From Actibacterium lipolyticum (GTDB lineage Bacteria > Pseudomonadota > Alphaproteobacteria > Rhodobacterales > Rhodobacteraceae), in contig NZ_FXYE01000002.1 of assembly GCF_900184935.1 (NCBI RefSeq), positions 868,001 through 932,000 on the forward strand: a DNA stretch of 64,000 nt, written 5' to 3'. The position numbers and the translations under genes were made by a program. The notes beneath the pieces are model-generated. The model made no database searches. It was given only the letters and a program-made list of their open reading frames with translations, and was not told the origin of the DNA. Shown here one piece after another: positions 46,688 through 56,026 of this stretch (its first letter is position 1; each line of letters opens with the position of its first letter).

Positions 46688-47748
46688 TGCGATACGCGCG
46701 GGCCAACACGCTGCCCGTCCTCGATTGAATTGATACCTCGGGTGATGACCTCATCCCCCGCCGTCAGCCCGTCGGTCACACGCACGCGCGCGCCAAACTG
46801 TTCGCCAAGAACAACCTTGGTCCGGGCAACCGTATTTGTGCTGCGATCCACGACCCACACATGTGGCGCGCCCTGTGGATCAACGACCGCCGCAAGCGGG
46901 ATGCTTATTCCGGCTTCTGCACCGTCAACCGGCGCGGCCCATGCAAGACTGCCCAGCAAGAACCCATCGGCGGGCTCCTCCAATGTTAGGTGCAAGCGCC
47001 GCGTGCGGGTGGAGCGTTCGGCAACGGGGTCGATCCGCGTCAGCGTCGCCTGAGAGCGAATGTCGCTGCGTGCGACAAGCCACACATCGAAGGTCGCGCC
47101 GATATCCATCGCGGCCGAGTCCTGTTCCGTCAGGTCGATAACAATTTCGCGCCCGTCAGTGGCCGCAAGGCTTAGCACCGGCTCACCTGCGGCAAGAGTC
47201 ACGCCAGCTTCGGCATAGACCTGCGTGATGATACCGTCCTGTGGCGCGGTCAGATCAGCAAAGCTGCGCATCTCTTGCGCGCGGGCCAGGGTCGAATTTG
47301 CTTGTTCCAGCCGCGCAGTGGCGGCGGCCAGCGCACGTTCGGTATCTTCGGTCTGAACAGCACTGCCAACGCCGCGTTGTTCCAACGCGCGCGCACGTTC
47401 ATCGGCATCCTTGGCCGATCTAAGCTGCGCCGTTGCGACGGTCACACCAGCCTCGGCGGCGCGAACGTCTGAATCAAGGTCTTCCGGACTAAGCTGCGCC
47501 AACAGATCGCCTGCTTTGACGATATCGCCCAGTTCAGCGCCACGTTCGGCAATCGTGCCGATCAGGGGAAAGGCAAGGTCGGTTTCCACGCGGGCCGCGA
47601 CAGACCCGACATATGTTGTCCGCTCTCCGGTTTGGGTGTTCACCTGTTCGGACACAACCGGGCGCGGCGCAGTTTCAACCGGCGTTGCCGACTCTTCCGC
47701 GAAAACGGGTGTGGCCAATAGGGTTAGAAGGGCAAGAACCGTTCTCAT
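46684..47748 (-). CDS. RND periplasmic adaptor (MFP), second copy
   Basis: A 354-residue exported adaptor with signal peptide (MRTVLALLTLLATPVFA). It has a lipoyl-like half (VRVETD-type ARVETDLAFPLIGTIAERGAELGDIVKAGDLLAQL) and a coiled-coil hairpin of about 70 residues rich in Ala/Glu/Arg. DGIITQVYAEAGVTLAAGEPVL closes the lipoyl domain, and a C-terminal barrel holds RVTDGLTAGDEVITRG. It links the pump to an outer-membrane channel. It is coupled by ATGA to genes on both sides. Confidence 0.88.
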   Translation of the reverse strand: MRTVLALLTLLATPVFAEESATPVETAPRPVVSEQVNTQTGERTTYVGSVAARVETDLAFPLIGTIAERGAELGDIVKAGDLLAQLSPEDLDSDVRAAEAGVTVATAQLRSAKDADERARALEQRGVGSAVQTEDTERALAAATARLEQANSTLARAQEMRSFADLTAPQDGIITQVYAEAGVTLAAGEPVLSLAATDGREIVIDLTEQDSAAMDIGATFDVWLVARSDIRSQATLTRIDPVAERSTRTRRLHLTLEEPADGFLLGSLAWAAPVDGAEAGISIPLAAVVDPQGAPHVWVVDRSTNTVARTKVVLGEQFGARVRVTDGLTAGDEVITRGINSIEDGQRVGPRVSQ

Positions 47749-48797
47749 TGGGGCACCTCCACAGAACGAACAACACGACCGGGGTACATAAGCTGCGCAC
47801 CATCCGTGACGATCAATTCACCGGCTTCCAAACCGCTGTTCAGCACGATGCGCCCTGTTTCAAAGCGGTCAATTACGACCTGACGGATAGAAACCTGCAT
47901 CGTTTCGGGATCAACCACCCACACCGCAGGCCCATCAACCGTCGCCGACATCGCGGTATAAGGCAGCGTGATATGCGGCGCGTCATCCATGCGAACGGTT
48001 CCGCGTACCGGATCGCCGTATGACACGTTCGCCGGTGCATCGCTGACACCAACGGTCACCAGAACCGTCCCCGTCGCCGGATCCACCAAAGGCGAAGTTT
48101 CGCGGATAACGCCCGAAAACAAGTCGCTGTCACGATCAATCAGCGAAAGCGCGACAAAACCGTTCACGGCGCCTGTTGTCGGCAGTGCCTCTGGCACATT
48201 GAACACCGCATCCAACGCGCTGCCCAAAGCCAGTGTCAGCACCGACTGCGCCGCGCCGACGACTTGGCCCAGCTCAACATCTCGGCTGGTCACGGTGGCA
48301 TCTTCGGGTGCCAATAGGGTTGTATCGGCCAGTGCCTTATGCGCGCGTTCTAGATCAGCCTGCGCTTGTGCCAGCGTGCCTTGTGCGATGCTTAGGGCAT
48401 CTTCGGCGGCATCGCGGCTGATCCGCGTTGTTGCGCCGCGCGCCAAAAGCGCGACCTGACGTTCAAACGCTTCGGATGCTTGCCGAAAATCAGCATCCGC
48501 CGTTGAAAGCCCAGCCTCGGCCGCGCGCAATGCCTGTTCTTGCTGAACGGATTCCATATGCGCCAACGCCGCGCCCTTGGCCACAACGTCCCCTTCTTCG
48601 ACCAGCACGCTTACGACGCGCCCGCCGACGGGGAATGAAACAGTCACCTCTTCACGGGCCAAAATCTCGCCCGTCAACGAAAAGCTAAGTGATTCAACCT
48701 TTGGCGTGGCGGTAACGATGCGCACTGCCAGCGGCTCCTCCGCTTGGGCGGTGAATGCCAACAGGCACACCGCAGCGATGTAGGGGAACAATCTCAT
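47745..48797 (-). CDS. RND periplasmic adaptor (MFP), first copy
   Basis: A 350-residue adaptor, distant in sequence from the next gene but with the same plan: signal peptide (PYIAAVCLLAFTAQA), VSFPVGGRVVSVLVEEGDVVAKGAALAHM, a helical hairpin, DATVTSRDVELGQVVGAAQSVL and a C-terminal barrel. Two adaptors before one permease suggest a hetero-oligomeric adaptor, as in MdtABC-like variants. Its start overlaps the TetR stop by ATGA. Confidence 0.88.
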   Translation of the reverse strand: MRLFPYIAAVCLLAFTAQAEEPLAVRIVTATPKVESLSFSLTGEILAREEVTVSFPVGGRVVSVLVEEGDVVAKGAALAHMESVQQEQALRAAEAGLSTADADFRQASEAFERQVALLARGATTRISRDAAEDALSIAQGTLAQAQADLERAHKALADTTLLAPEDATVTSRDVELGQVVGAAQSVLTLALGSALDAVFNVPEALPTTGAVNGFVALSLIDRDSDLFSGVIRETSPLVDPATGTVLVTVGVSDAPANVSYGDPVRGTVRMDDAPHITLPYTAMSATVDGPAVWVVDPETMQVSIRQVVIDRFETGRIVLNSGLEAGELIVTDGAQLMYPGRVVRSVEVPQ

Positions 48798-49363
48798 TTC
48801 GGAACCTCGTTTACCGGCAACGCGTCCACCATGCTTTCAAGACGCTCAAACAATTCGGAATTATCGGGGGCGGCGGCTGGCGATACTTCGAACATGGCAA
48901 AGAACATCATTCCTTCGACGGCTGTCCAAATCACATAGGCCGCAGCTGGATCAGGGCAATCCGCGCGAATATCATCCCAAAGCGCGGCAAATACTTTGCG
49001 CAAGGGTTCCAGCAACGCAGGGTTTTCGGACAACCCCGTCACAAGCGCCACCCGCACACCAATTTTTTCACACAGCATATCGCGTGATGTGTGCACCATC
49101 GCCCGCAAGGTCGGGTGGGTTTTACCCTTCAGGCGTTCCCTGTTTTTCTCAAGGATTTCATGCATGCCCGTCAGGGCGCAATCCATCATCCCCGCCAACA
49201 GCGCCTCTTTGGTGGGAAAGTGGTAAAGGACGCCGCCTTTGCTGACGCCTGCCTCTTTTGCCGCCGCGTCCAGCGTCAAATGCCGGGCGCCATCGCGGTT
49301 TGCGATCACCTCGGCCGCTTCAAGGATACGGGGGCGCGCGCCTGTGCCTCTTTTCTTTGTCAT
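48794..49363 (-). CDS. TetR-family repressor of the efflux operon
   Basis: A 189-residue regulator with the TetR helix-turn-helix (LTLDAAAKEAGVSKGGVLYHFPTKEALLAGM, residues about 30-60). The GGVLYHF wording places it among AcrR-like repressors. Start at ATG 49363; 21 upstream codons lie across the operator and are not coding. It is first in the operon and has a perfect inverted repeat 18 bp before its start, so it should repress its own transcript. It is also divergent from iorAB and may control that pair. Confidence 0.9.
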   Translation of the reverse strand: MTKKRGTGARPRILEAAEVIANRDGARHLTLDAAAKEAGVSKGGVLYHFPTKEALLAGMMDCALTGMHEILEKNRERLKGKTHPTLRAMVHTSRDMLCEKIGVRVALVTGLSENPALLEPLRKVFAALWDDIRADCPDPAAAYVIWTAVEGMMFFAMFEVSPAAAPDNSELFERLESMVDALPVNEVPK

Positions 49364-49380
49364 ATCGAGTCGGCCTGAAT

Positions 49381-49408
49381 TTACTGTACCGTCCAGCTGG
49401 TACAGTAA
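49381..49408. promoter_or_regulatory. TetR operator, perfect inverted repeat
   Basis: TTACTGTACC (49381-49390), eight bases, GGTACAGTAA (49399-49408): ten perfect base pairs of symmetry directly before the TetR gene. It is the strongest dyad in the window at any promoter. Confidence 0.75.
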
Positions 49409-49570
49409 GCGAATTCCAAGGGTCAACCCAGATTTAAACGCCCCAACGGAATCGTGTGCGCCGATTGACCTTGCGTGAACACAGCCTGCTGATCACCACT
49501 TTCAGGGTTGTAAGGTCGCCCCCCAGAGTTACCTTTCAAGCTAAGAAAAAGAATATGAGGGAGGCCACCG

Positions 49571-50029
49571 ATGAAGTTGACCGTCAATGGAAACGCCCAT
49601 GACCTAGACGTCGAACCCGACATGCCCCTGTTGTGGGCCCTGCGTGACGAGCTTGGCATCACAGGCCCCAAATACGGGTGTGGCATCGCAATGTGTGGGG
49701 CCTGTACCGTACATATTGACGGGGTCGCCGTGCGATCATGTTCTGTTCAAGTTGGGGATGTCGATGGCGACGTGACAACCATCGAAGGCCTTGGAACCCC
49801 CGATGCCATGCACGCCGTCCAAGCCGCGTGGTTTGAGCATCAGGTCGCCCAATGCGGTTACTGCCAATCGGGCCAAATCATGCAAGCCGCGTCACTTCTT
49901 GAAGAAAACCCTGCTCCGACTGACGAAGACATTGACGACGCAATGTCGGGCAACCTGTGCCGCTGTGGCACCTACCCCCGTATTCGCGCTGCGGTCAAAA
50001 CCGCCGCCGCCAAGCTAAGCGAAGGGTAA
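49571..50029 (+). CDS. iorA: [2Fe-2S] subunit of a molybdenum hydroxylase (IorA type)
   Basis: A 152-residue electron-transfer subunit. The plant-type ferredoxin site is [13 protein letters not shown] with a fourth cysteine in SCSVQ, and the second cluster is CGYCQSGQ plus CRCGTYPRI. Its size and motif wording fit the alpha subunit of isoquinoline 1-oxidoreductase and related aldehyde or N-heterocycle hydroxylases. The gene for the large subunit starts 3 bp later. The signal-less subunit would be exported in complex with its Tat partner. Confidence 0.9.
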   Translation: MKLTVNGNAHDLDVEPDMPLLWALRDELGITGPKYGCGIAMCGACTVHIDGVAVRSCSVQVGDVDGDVTTIEGLGTPDAMHAVQAAWFEHQVAQCGYCQSGQIMQAASLLEENPAPTDEDIDDAMSGNLCRCGTYPRIRAAVKTAAAKLSEG

Positions 50030-50032
50030 GCC

Positions 50033-52276
50033 ATGTCACGTATCGGAAGCATCGCGCGTCGCACGTTCCTTATCGGCTCTGCCGCCATTGCTGGCGGTGT
50101 GGCGTTCGGCGTTTACGCCTATAAGCAGCCCGTAAGAAACCCGCTGACCGATGATCTGGCCGAAGGCGAGGCCGCGCTGACGCCCTATGTCCACATAGAT
50201 CAGACGGGTGTCACCCTTATCACCCCGCGCACGGACTTTGGGCAGGGCGCCTATTCGGTTCAGGCGGCGTTGCTGGCAGAAGAGCTTGATCTGGCGTGGG
50301 AAGACATCCGCGTTGATCCCGGCCCGCCCAGCCCCGCCTATTACAATGGCAAAGTCGCCGCCGAAGGCTTCCCCTTTCCCGCCACCGATACCGGGTTTGT
50401 CGCCAAGAACGCCCGCGCGTTTGGTGATGTGGTGTCAAAATTCATGGGGCTGCAAATCACCGGTGGGTCAAGCACCGTTCCTGACGCCTTTGAAAAGCTA
50501 CGCGTCGCAGGCGCAACCGCCCGGCAGGTGCTGCTGGAAGCGGCCGCGCAAGTCACCGGCATCGCCAAGGAAACGCTCTCCACCAAGGACGGTTCCGTCG
50601 TCTTGCCCGACGGCACAATGCTAAGCTATTCCGAACTGGCCCCGGTCGCCGCCGGAATTCAGCCACCGCGCGAGGTGGCGCTAAAGCCGGAAAGCGAATG
50701 GCGTTATTTGGGCAAACCGATGACCCGCCTTGATACGCTGGGCAAGGTCACTGGCACCGCCCAATACGGTATCGATATGACGATGCCCGGCATGGTCTAC
50801 GCCACCGTGCGCACCAACCCGCGCCTTGGCGGTGATGTGAACGGCTTTGATGCGACTGCGGCCGAAACCGCAAATGGCGTGCTGAAGGTCGTGCCTGTCA
50901 CCGGCGGCGTCGGCGTGATTGCCAACAACACCTGGCGCGCCTTTCAAGCCGCCGAAGCGATTGAATTTGACTGGGGCCCAGCGCCCTACCCCGCAGATAT
51001 GGAGGCGATGTGGGAAAAGGTCGGCACCTCGTTCAGCAAAGACCGCAAGGACAGCCGGTTCAAGAATGACGGCGATGTAGAGGCCGCCTTCGAAAGCGCC
51101 GACACCGTGCTAGAGGCTGAATACCGCATCCCATATCTGGCGCATGCGCCATTGGAACCGATGAACGCGGTTGTGCAACTGAAGGACGGGCGGCTGGATA
51201 TCTGGACCAGCACGCAAATCCCGATCTTCGCAATGGCTGCAGCGGCAGAGGTCAGCGGGCTGGACGCCGAAAACATCCATCTGCACGTACAGATCAGCGG
51301 CGGCAGCTTTGGGCGGCGGCTTGAGGATGACTTTATCCGCCAAGCGGTCGAACTGGCCCAAGCCGTCGAAGGTGTGCCCATCAAGATGACGTGGTCGCGC
51401 GAAGAGGACATGACACATGACTTCCCCCGCCCGATGCAAATGGCACGCGCGCGCGGCGTCGTGAAAGATGGCCATGTCGAAGCCTATGACCTTGGCATTG
51501 CGGCCCCATCGGTTGCGTCTTCGCAGATGGGGCGGCTGAACCAATCCCTTCCCGGCCCCGACATCGCGATTATCGCGGGCGCGTGGGATCAGCCCTTTGC
51601 CATCCCCAATTACCGCGTAACGGGTTACCGCGTGCCGCCGCTTGTTCCTGTCAGTTCGTGGCGGTCTGTCGGGGCATCGGGCAACGGGTTCTTGCACGAC
51701 TGTTTTCTAGACGAACTGATCCACGCCGCCGGGGCGGACCCGATGGAGGAGCGTATCCGCCTGTGCTGGCACGCCCCGTCCCGCCGGGTGTTGGAGGCTG
51801 TCGCCGAAATGTCCAACTGGGGCAACGACCTTGGCCCAGATCGCGGGCGGGGTGTCGCCTTTACCCTGTCATTCGGCGTCCCAACCGCCGAGGTGGTCGA
51901 GGTGACAAATACCCCCGATGGCATCCGCATCAACAAGGTGTACGTGGCCGCCGAGGTCGGCAAAGTGTTGGACCCGGTGAATTTCGAAAATCAGGTGCAG
52001 GGCGGCGTTGTCTGGGGGCTTGGCCACGCAATGAACTGCGAACTGACCTATGACGACGGAATGCCAGAACAGACCAATTTCCACGACTTCGAAGGAATGC
52101 GCCTGTACCAATGCCCCGAAATTGAGGTGCGCGGGCTGGAAACCACTGACGATATTCGCGGTATCGGCGAACCCAGCGTCCCGCCTGCCGCGCCTGCCTT
52201 GGCAAACGCCATCTTCGCCGCCACCGGACAGCGCATCCGCGAATTGCCGTTGAACAAGCACATCGATTTCGTCTGA
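50033..52276 (+). CDS. iorB: Molybdopterin subunit of a molybdenum hydroxylase (IorB type)
   Basis: A 747-residue catalytic subunit with a Tat signal (ARRTFLIGSAAIAGG) for export of the folded cofactor-loaded enzyme. It has the duplicated xanthine-dehydrogenase-like domain of IorB/CoxL relatives. GSFGRRLEDDF and PVSSWRSVGASGNGFLHDCF bind the cofactor, and GIGEPSVPPAAPALANAIF near the end contains the active-site glutamate. With no FAD subunit, electrons would go to a periplasmic cytochrome. The oxidised substrate (aldehyde or N-heterocycle) is not determined. Confidence 0.9.
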   Translation: MSRIGSIARRTFLIGSAAIAGGVAFGVYAYKQPVRNPLTDDLAEGEAALTPYVHIDQTGVTLITPRTDFGQGAYSVQAALLAEELDLAWEDIRVDPGPPSPAYYNGKVAAEGFPFPATDTGFVAKNARAFGDVVSKFMGLQITGGSSTVPDAFEKLRVAGATARQVLLEAAAQVTGIAKETLSTKDGSVVLPDGTMLSYSELAPVAAGIQPPREVALKPESEWRYLGKPMTRLDTLGKVTGTAQYGIDMTMPGMVYATVRTNPRLGGDVNGFDATAAETANGVLKVVPVTGGVGVIANNTWRAFQAAEAIEFDWGPAPYPADMEAMWEKVGTSFSKDRKDSRFKNDGDVEAAFESADTVLEAEYRIPYLAHAPLEPMNAVVQLKDGRLDIWTSTQIPIFAMAAAAEVSGLDAENIHLHVQISGGSFGRRLEDDFIRQAVELAQAVEGVPIKMTWSREEDMTHDFPRPMQMARARGVVKDGHVEAYDLGIAAPSVASSQMGRLNQSLPGPDIAIIAGAWDQPFAIPNYRVTGYRVPPLVPVSSWRSVGASGNGFLHDCFLDELIHAAGADPMEERIRLCWHAPSRRVLEAVAEMSNWGNDLGPDRGRGVAFTLSFGVPTAEVVEVTNTPDGIRINKVYVAAEVGKVLDPVNFENQVQGGVVWGLGHAMNCELTYDDGMPEQTNFHDFEGMRLYQCPEIEVRGLETTDDIRGIGEPSVPPAAPALANAIFAATGQRIRELPLNKHIDFV

Positions 52277-52285
52277 ACGGGCAGA

Positions 52286-53470
52286 TTACAACGTCGCGTT
52301 AAACCGGCGCTGAAAGGCCTTTGGATCAAAACCGTGGCTTTCGGCGCTGTAAATCGCGGTGTCCAGTTCCGCCAACAAACCCTGCCGGGCCTGATCGGGC
52401 CCGGCCATACTGTGCAGGGCGTGCCCCGCTTGGCGCAGCCCGGCCATATCGCTTTGCCGTGCAGCTTTGCGAAGGGCTGATTTCAAGCGGCGAATGGCCA
52501 GCCAGTGTGAAACCCGATCTGCTGAAAACACATGCCCGGTGCCGACAATCCCCACCAGACCAATGCCAAACGCGCCAATCAACCCCGCCCACAACGCGCC
52601 AGCGCGCAGCTTGGCCGGTTCCGCCACGTTTTCCTCGGGCCGGGGCGGCGGCATGTCCGCCTCCGAAATCGCGATCCGCTGGGCCGAGATTTTGGCCGTC
52701 CGCATCTGTCGGGCGACCGTATCGAAATAAGAAAACTCTATCGGCTCAAGGATTGCCGATGGCGGGTTGCGCGGCTTTATCGTCCAACGCCAATAGGCGA
52801 TGGCGACGGGGCCATGCGGTGTCAGATCAACCAGCCGCTTTTCCGGGTGCGCAAAGATATGCGCGCTGGGCGAATGAAGCTCTGGCATGGGCGGGATCAT
52901 GTCGGGGCTGACGCCCAGCGCCGAAACCGCGATGACGCGCAGAACGCCCTCTCCCTCGGCCAACTGATCGGGGGCATTCGACCATCTGTCGGTGATTTCA
53001 AGATGGCGCACGGGAAACCACCAATCGTCAACGGCAGGGGCCGGGCGCACCTCTAGGTCCAGCGGGTCTGACTGAACTTGATATTCGAACCAGTTGTCGT
53101 TTTCGTCCAGCAGGGTCAGGTGATGGGTAAACGGGCCAACCTTCAGCTTTCCAGCACGGTCCGGAAACAGCGCCATGCGGCGGCGCATGTTCTTGACGGT
53201 TTTGCCGTTAAGCTGACTTTCGTACCAATGATCTTCGCCAAGCTGCATCCAGTTGAACCCGTCCAGATCGGGCTGTTCCAACTTTTCCAACGTGATGTGG
53301 CGGCGATAAACCCCGTGGATTGTCAGCAACACCATCTCGTTCTGAAAAGGGGCTGTGCTGGTATCTTCCAGCGTGACAGTCAAGACCAGATCAGCCGGGT
53401 CCACCGCGCGTTGCGAAAACGCACAAGCGGGCCACAAAAGCAGCAAGATCAGGATCGCGCGTTTTACCAT
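52286..53470 (-). CDS. batD: BatD-like protein
   Basis: A 394-residue exported protein with a signal peptide (AILILLLLWPACAFS), beta-rich domains (VTVTLEDTSTAPFQNEMVLLTI first), one transmembrane helix near residues 276-298 and a cytoplasmic helical tail. The plan and its place at the end of a moxR-DUF58-vWA operon match BatD of Bacteroides-type aerotolerance operons. Function is inferred from that operon: envelope stress tolerance or chaperone-like assembly. Its start overlaps batC by 7 bp. Confidence 0.78.
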   Translation of the reverse strand: MVKRAILILLLLWPACAFSQRAVDPADLVLTVTLEDTSTAPFQNEMVLLTIHGVYRRHITLEKLEQPDLDGFNWMQLGEDHWYESQLNGKTVKNMRRRMALFPDRAGKLKVGPFTHHLTLLDENDNWFEYQVQSDPLDLEVRPAPAVDDWWFPVRHLEITDRWSNAPDQLAEGEGVLRVIAVSALGVSPDMIPPMPELHSPSAHIFAHPEKRLVDLTPHGPVAIAYWRWTIKPRNPPSAILEPIEFSYFDTVARQMRTAKISAQRIAISEADMPPPRPEENVAEPAKLRAGALWAGLIGAFGIGLVGIVGTGHVFSADRVSHWLAIRRLKSALRKAARQSDMAGLRQAGHALHSMAGPDQARQGLLAELDTAIYSAESHGFDPKAFQRRFNATL

Positions 53471-54150
53471 GGCGTGTCCGCCCGTGGTTGCCCTTCGCCA
53501 GCTTTGGCGCGGCGTTTGTGTTCATGCAGAATGCGGGCAGCCAGAAACGCGCCCGGAACATCAGGCAATGTCGCCAACCAACGGGGGCTGGCGGTGACGT
53601 ATTTATCATCGAACACCTTGCGCACGCTCAACCGACCGCGACTGGTTAGTTCTGGTAAACCCAGCAGCGCGCCGCTGTTTGTGACGCCATCGCCCGTGCT
53701 GGCCGCCCGCGCCGCCCCTTGCGCGATGCCTGAATCAGCCGAGGCACCGTCTTTCTGGTCCGACCACTTAATGATTGAATCTGCGTCAATCTCTGTCCCA
53801 GCATAAAACGCCAACACCAGGTCAAAGTTTGCCTGCGCTTGCGCATCTTCGCGCAAAATCATCGCGCGGTCGTATGACTCTAGCGCGGCGGCGTATTCTT
53901 CGTTGCGGGTCAGCGCGTTGCCAAGGTTGAACATCTGTTCCGGCCCGGCCTGCCGAAACGAGGCAACGGCCTGTTCAAACTGCCCCGCCCGGTATTGCGC
54001 CACCCCGCGCCATGAAGGATCGGATAACAGCATCACGGCGGTTTTGTTCAATCCAAGCGCCAAGGCCACCCGCCCAAAAGGGGCCGTGCCGCCCAATATC
54101 AACGCCAGCACAAGCAATACCCCGGCCAGAAAGAGGACGATCATCCGCAT
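53464..54150 (-). CDS. batC: TPR protein, BatC-like
   Basis: A 228-residue membrane protein with two N-terminal hydrophobic segments (IVLFLAGVLLVLALILG and following) and a TPR pair (GVAQYRAGQFEQAVASFRQA, LGNALTRNEEYAAALESYDRA). The start is the ATG at 54150, sharing one base with the batB stop; the 26 codons before it belong to batB in another frame. It would act as a scaffold for the vWA proteins next to it. Confidence 0.75.
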   Translation of the reverse strand: MRMIVLFLAGVLLVLALILGGTAPFGRVALALGLNKTAVMLLSDPSWRGVAQYRAGQFEQAVASFRQAGPEQMFNLGNALTRNEEYAAALESYDRAMILREDAQAQANFDLVLAFYAGTEIDADSIIKWSDQKDGASADSGIAQGAARAASTGDGVTNSGALLGLPELTSRGRLSVRKVFDDKYVTASPRWLATLPDVPGAFLAARILHEHKRRAKAGEGQPRADTPW

Positions 54151-55076
54151 CACGCCCTCTCTCGCCGAAACAGGGCTGCGATGGGGATCAGCGCGAACAG
54201 AAGCAAGTAGCGGCCGTAGTCTGTCCAAAACAGCAGCCTGAAATCCTGTCGTTCCAATCGCTTGTCATCTGATCGCGACAGTTCGTCCATCAACGCGGTT
54301 GCTTCGTTCAATTGGAACAGAAGCCCGCCGCCGATATTCACCAAACTCTGGACTTCCGCGGTTGCGCCTGCGCCATCTTCGGCCACCGTGGTTTCGGCAT
54401 GTGCCACCAACAACCGCCCGCCAAGATCAACGATGTCCTTGGCCGCCAGCAACGCTTCTGGCCCCAGCCCGCCGCCGTCGGTCATCAACACCACGTCCCC
54501 GGCGATCACGTCGGCCTCGTCCAATATCTGCGCGGCTTGGCGCAGGGCCAGCGCCGGGCGGCTGCCCTTGTCGGGGATCGTTTTACCGTCCAGCAGGGTC
54601 ACCGTTTGACCAAGCTGCAGCGTATCCGTTGTCAACGGCGATGCGACATAGCTGTCACCGGCGTAAACCACCAACGCCGCCGGTTTGGTGCCCAGCACGG
54701 AAAGCGCGGCCCGCGACATGGTCACGGTATCTTGCCAGCGTGCATCCTGTGTCATGCTGTCGGACACATCCAACACGAAGACAACGCCATCAAGGTTGCG
54801 AAACGTCTGTGCGTCATCACTTTGCCCCGCCGGACCAACCAGCGCGATAACAATCGCCCCCGCCCCCAAAAACGGAAGCTGCGCCGCGACGCGCGCGCGC
54901 GGAAGGTCAACCCGGCCCAACCGTTCCATCGCTTGCATAAGGTGTGGGTCAATCATCTTGGCCCAATCCCCAACCCGCGCGTTGCGCCGGAACGACAGCA
55001 CGGCCAAGACCGCGATCACCGGCAAAGCCAAAAGCCAAAGCGGGCGCAGCAGGATTATCTGGCTTAGCAGGGTCAC
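54150..55076 (-). CDS. batB: vWA-domain membrane protein, BatB-like
   Basis: A 308-residue protein with two N-terminal helices, a von Willebrand A domain with the metal motif DVSDSM (MIDAS), and a C-terminal anchor (LLLFALIPIAALFRRERA). The GTG at 55076 makes a GTGA overlap with batA; an ATG five codons upstream is the alternative. It pairs with batA as a second metal-dependent adhesion domain on the periplasmic side. Confidence 0.78.
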   Translation of the reverse strand: MTLLSQIILLRPLWLLALPVIAVLAVLSFRRNARVGDWAKMIDPHLMQAMERLGRVDLPRARVAAQLPFLGAGAIVIALVGPAGQSDDAQTFRNLDGVVFVLDVSDSMTQDARWQDTVTMSRAALSVLGTKPAALVVYAGDSYVASPLTTDTLQLGQTVTLLDGKTIPDKGSRPALALRQAAQILDEADVIAGDVVLMTDGGGLGPEALLAAKDIVDLGGRLLVAHAETTVAEDGAGATAEVQSLVNIGGGLLFQLNEATALMDELSRSDDKRLERQDFRLLFWTDYGRYLLLFALIPIAALFRRERA

Positions 55077-56026
55077 GCCGGCGCCCTCCATGCCAGCAAC
55101 AGACAACCAAGCGCGGCAAGTACCGCCGGATAGACCCACAGATCGCGATAGGTTTCAGCGGCCAATCCGGCACTGGCCGTAGGTTCCAGTTGGTCGATGG
55201 ATTCGGTGACGACGATCAGATCTTCGGTGGTGCGGACGCGGAACATTTGCCCGCCGCTGATGTCCGAAACTGCCTGTAAGGTGGGCACATCCACCACGCC
55301 GCGTTCGTTTTCCGCGCCGGTCGCCTCGTTCGGGCCAAGCGCGATGGTGTGAACGCGTACGCCCATGTCGCTGGCCAACTTTGCCACATCGCGCGGGTTG
55401 GCGGCGCTTGCGTTATTCACCCCGTCAGACATCAGAATAACGACCCTGCTTTTCGCTGTTGAGCCATCAAGCCGTTTCAGCGCAACGCCCAACCCCTCGC
55501 TGATATTGGTGGAGCGGCCGGATATGCCAATCGCCATCCCTTCGACGGTTTTGGCCACGGCTTCGGCGTCAAATGTGGGTGGCGCGGCGAAATAAGCCTC
55601 TGATCCGAACACAACCACGCCAAGCCTGTCGCCTCCGCGGTTACGCACAAATTCAGCGCCCACCTTCTTAACCGCATCCAGCCGGGTGACCGTTTCACCA
55701 TCAACCGCGAAATCCTTGCGCACCATTGAACCGGACAGGTCCAGCACAAGCACCAGATCGCGCCCAGACATTGGCAAAGCCGGGGTCGGTTCAAGCTGCC
55801 GTGGCCCGGCCAGCGCAACCACCAGCAACACCCAGACCACACTTGGCACCACGTATCGGCCACGGGTGATCCCGCCGCTGTGTTTGGCTTGGCGCACCAC
55901 GCTGCGCCCAACCCCTTCGGGAACGACAAGGGCCGCGCCTTTGGCAACCGCAGGCGGCACAAGGTAAAAGACCAGCACGGGCAGCGGCAGCAGGATAAGG
56001 AACCAAGCATCGGCAAATTCAGGCAT
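55073..56026 (-). CDS. batA: vWA-domain membrane protein, BatA-like
   Basis: A 317-residue protein with an N-terminal helix pair (AWFLILLPLPVLVFYLVPP and VPSVVWVLLVVALAGPR) and a vWA domain with an intact MIDAS (VLDLSGSMVRKDF, later RSTNISEG and MSDGVNN). The C-terminal helix is LWVYPAVLAALGCLLLAW. MoxR AAA proteins act with such vWA partners. The start overlaps the preceding small gene by 8 bp. Confidence 0.82.
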   Translation of the reverse strand: MPEFADAWFLILLPLPVLVFYLVPPAVAKGAALVVPEGVGRSVVRQAKHSGGITRGRYVVPSVVWVLLVVALAGPRQLEPTPALPMSGRDLVLVLDLSGSMVRKDFAVDGETVTRLDAVKKVGAEFVRNRGGDRLGVVVFGSEAYFAAPPTFDAEAVAKTVEGMAIGISGRSTNISEGLGVALKRLDGSTAKSRVVILMSDGVNNASAANPRDVAKLASDMGVRVHTIALGPNEATGAENERGVVDVPTLQAVSDISGGQMFRVRTTEDLIVVTESIDQLEPTASAGLAAETYRDLWVYPAVLAALGCLLLAWRAPA

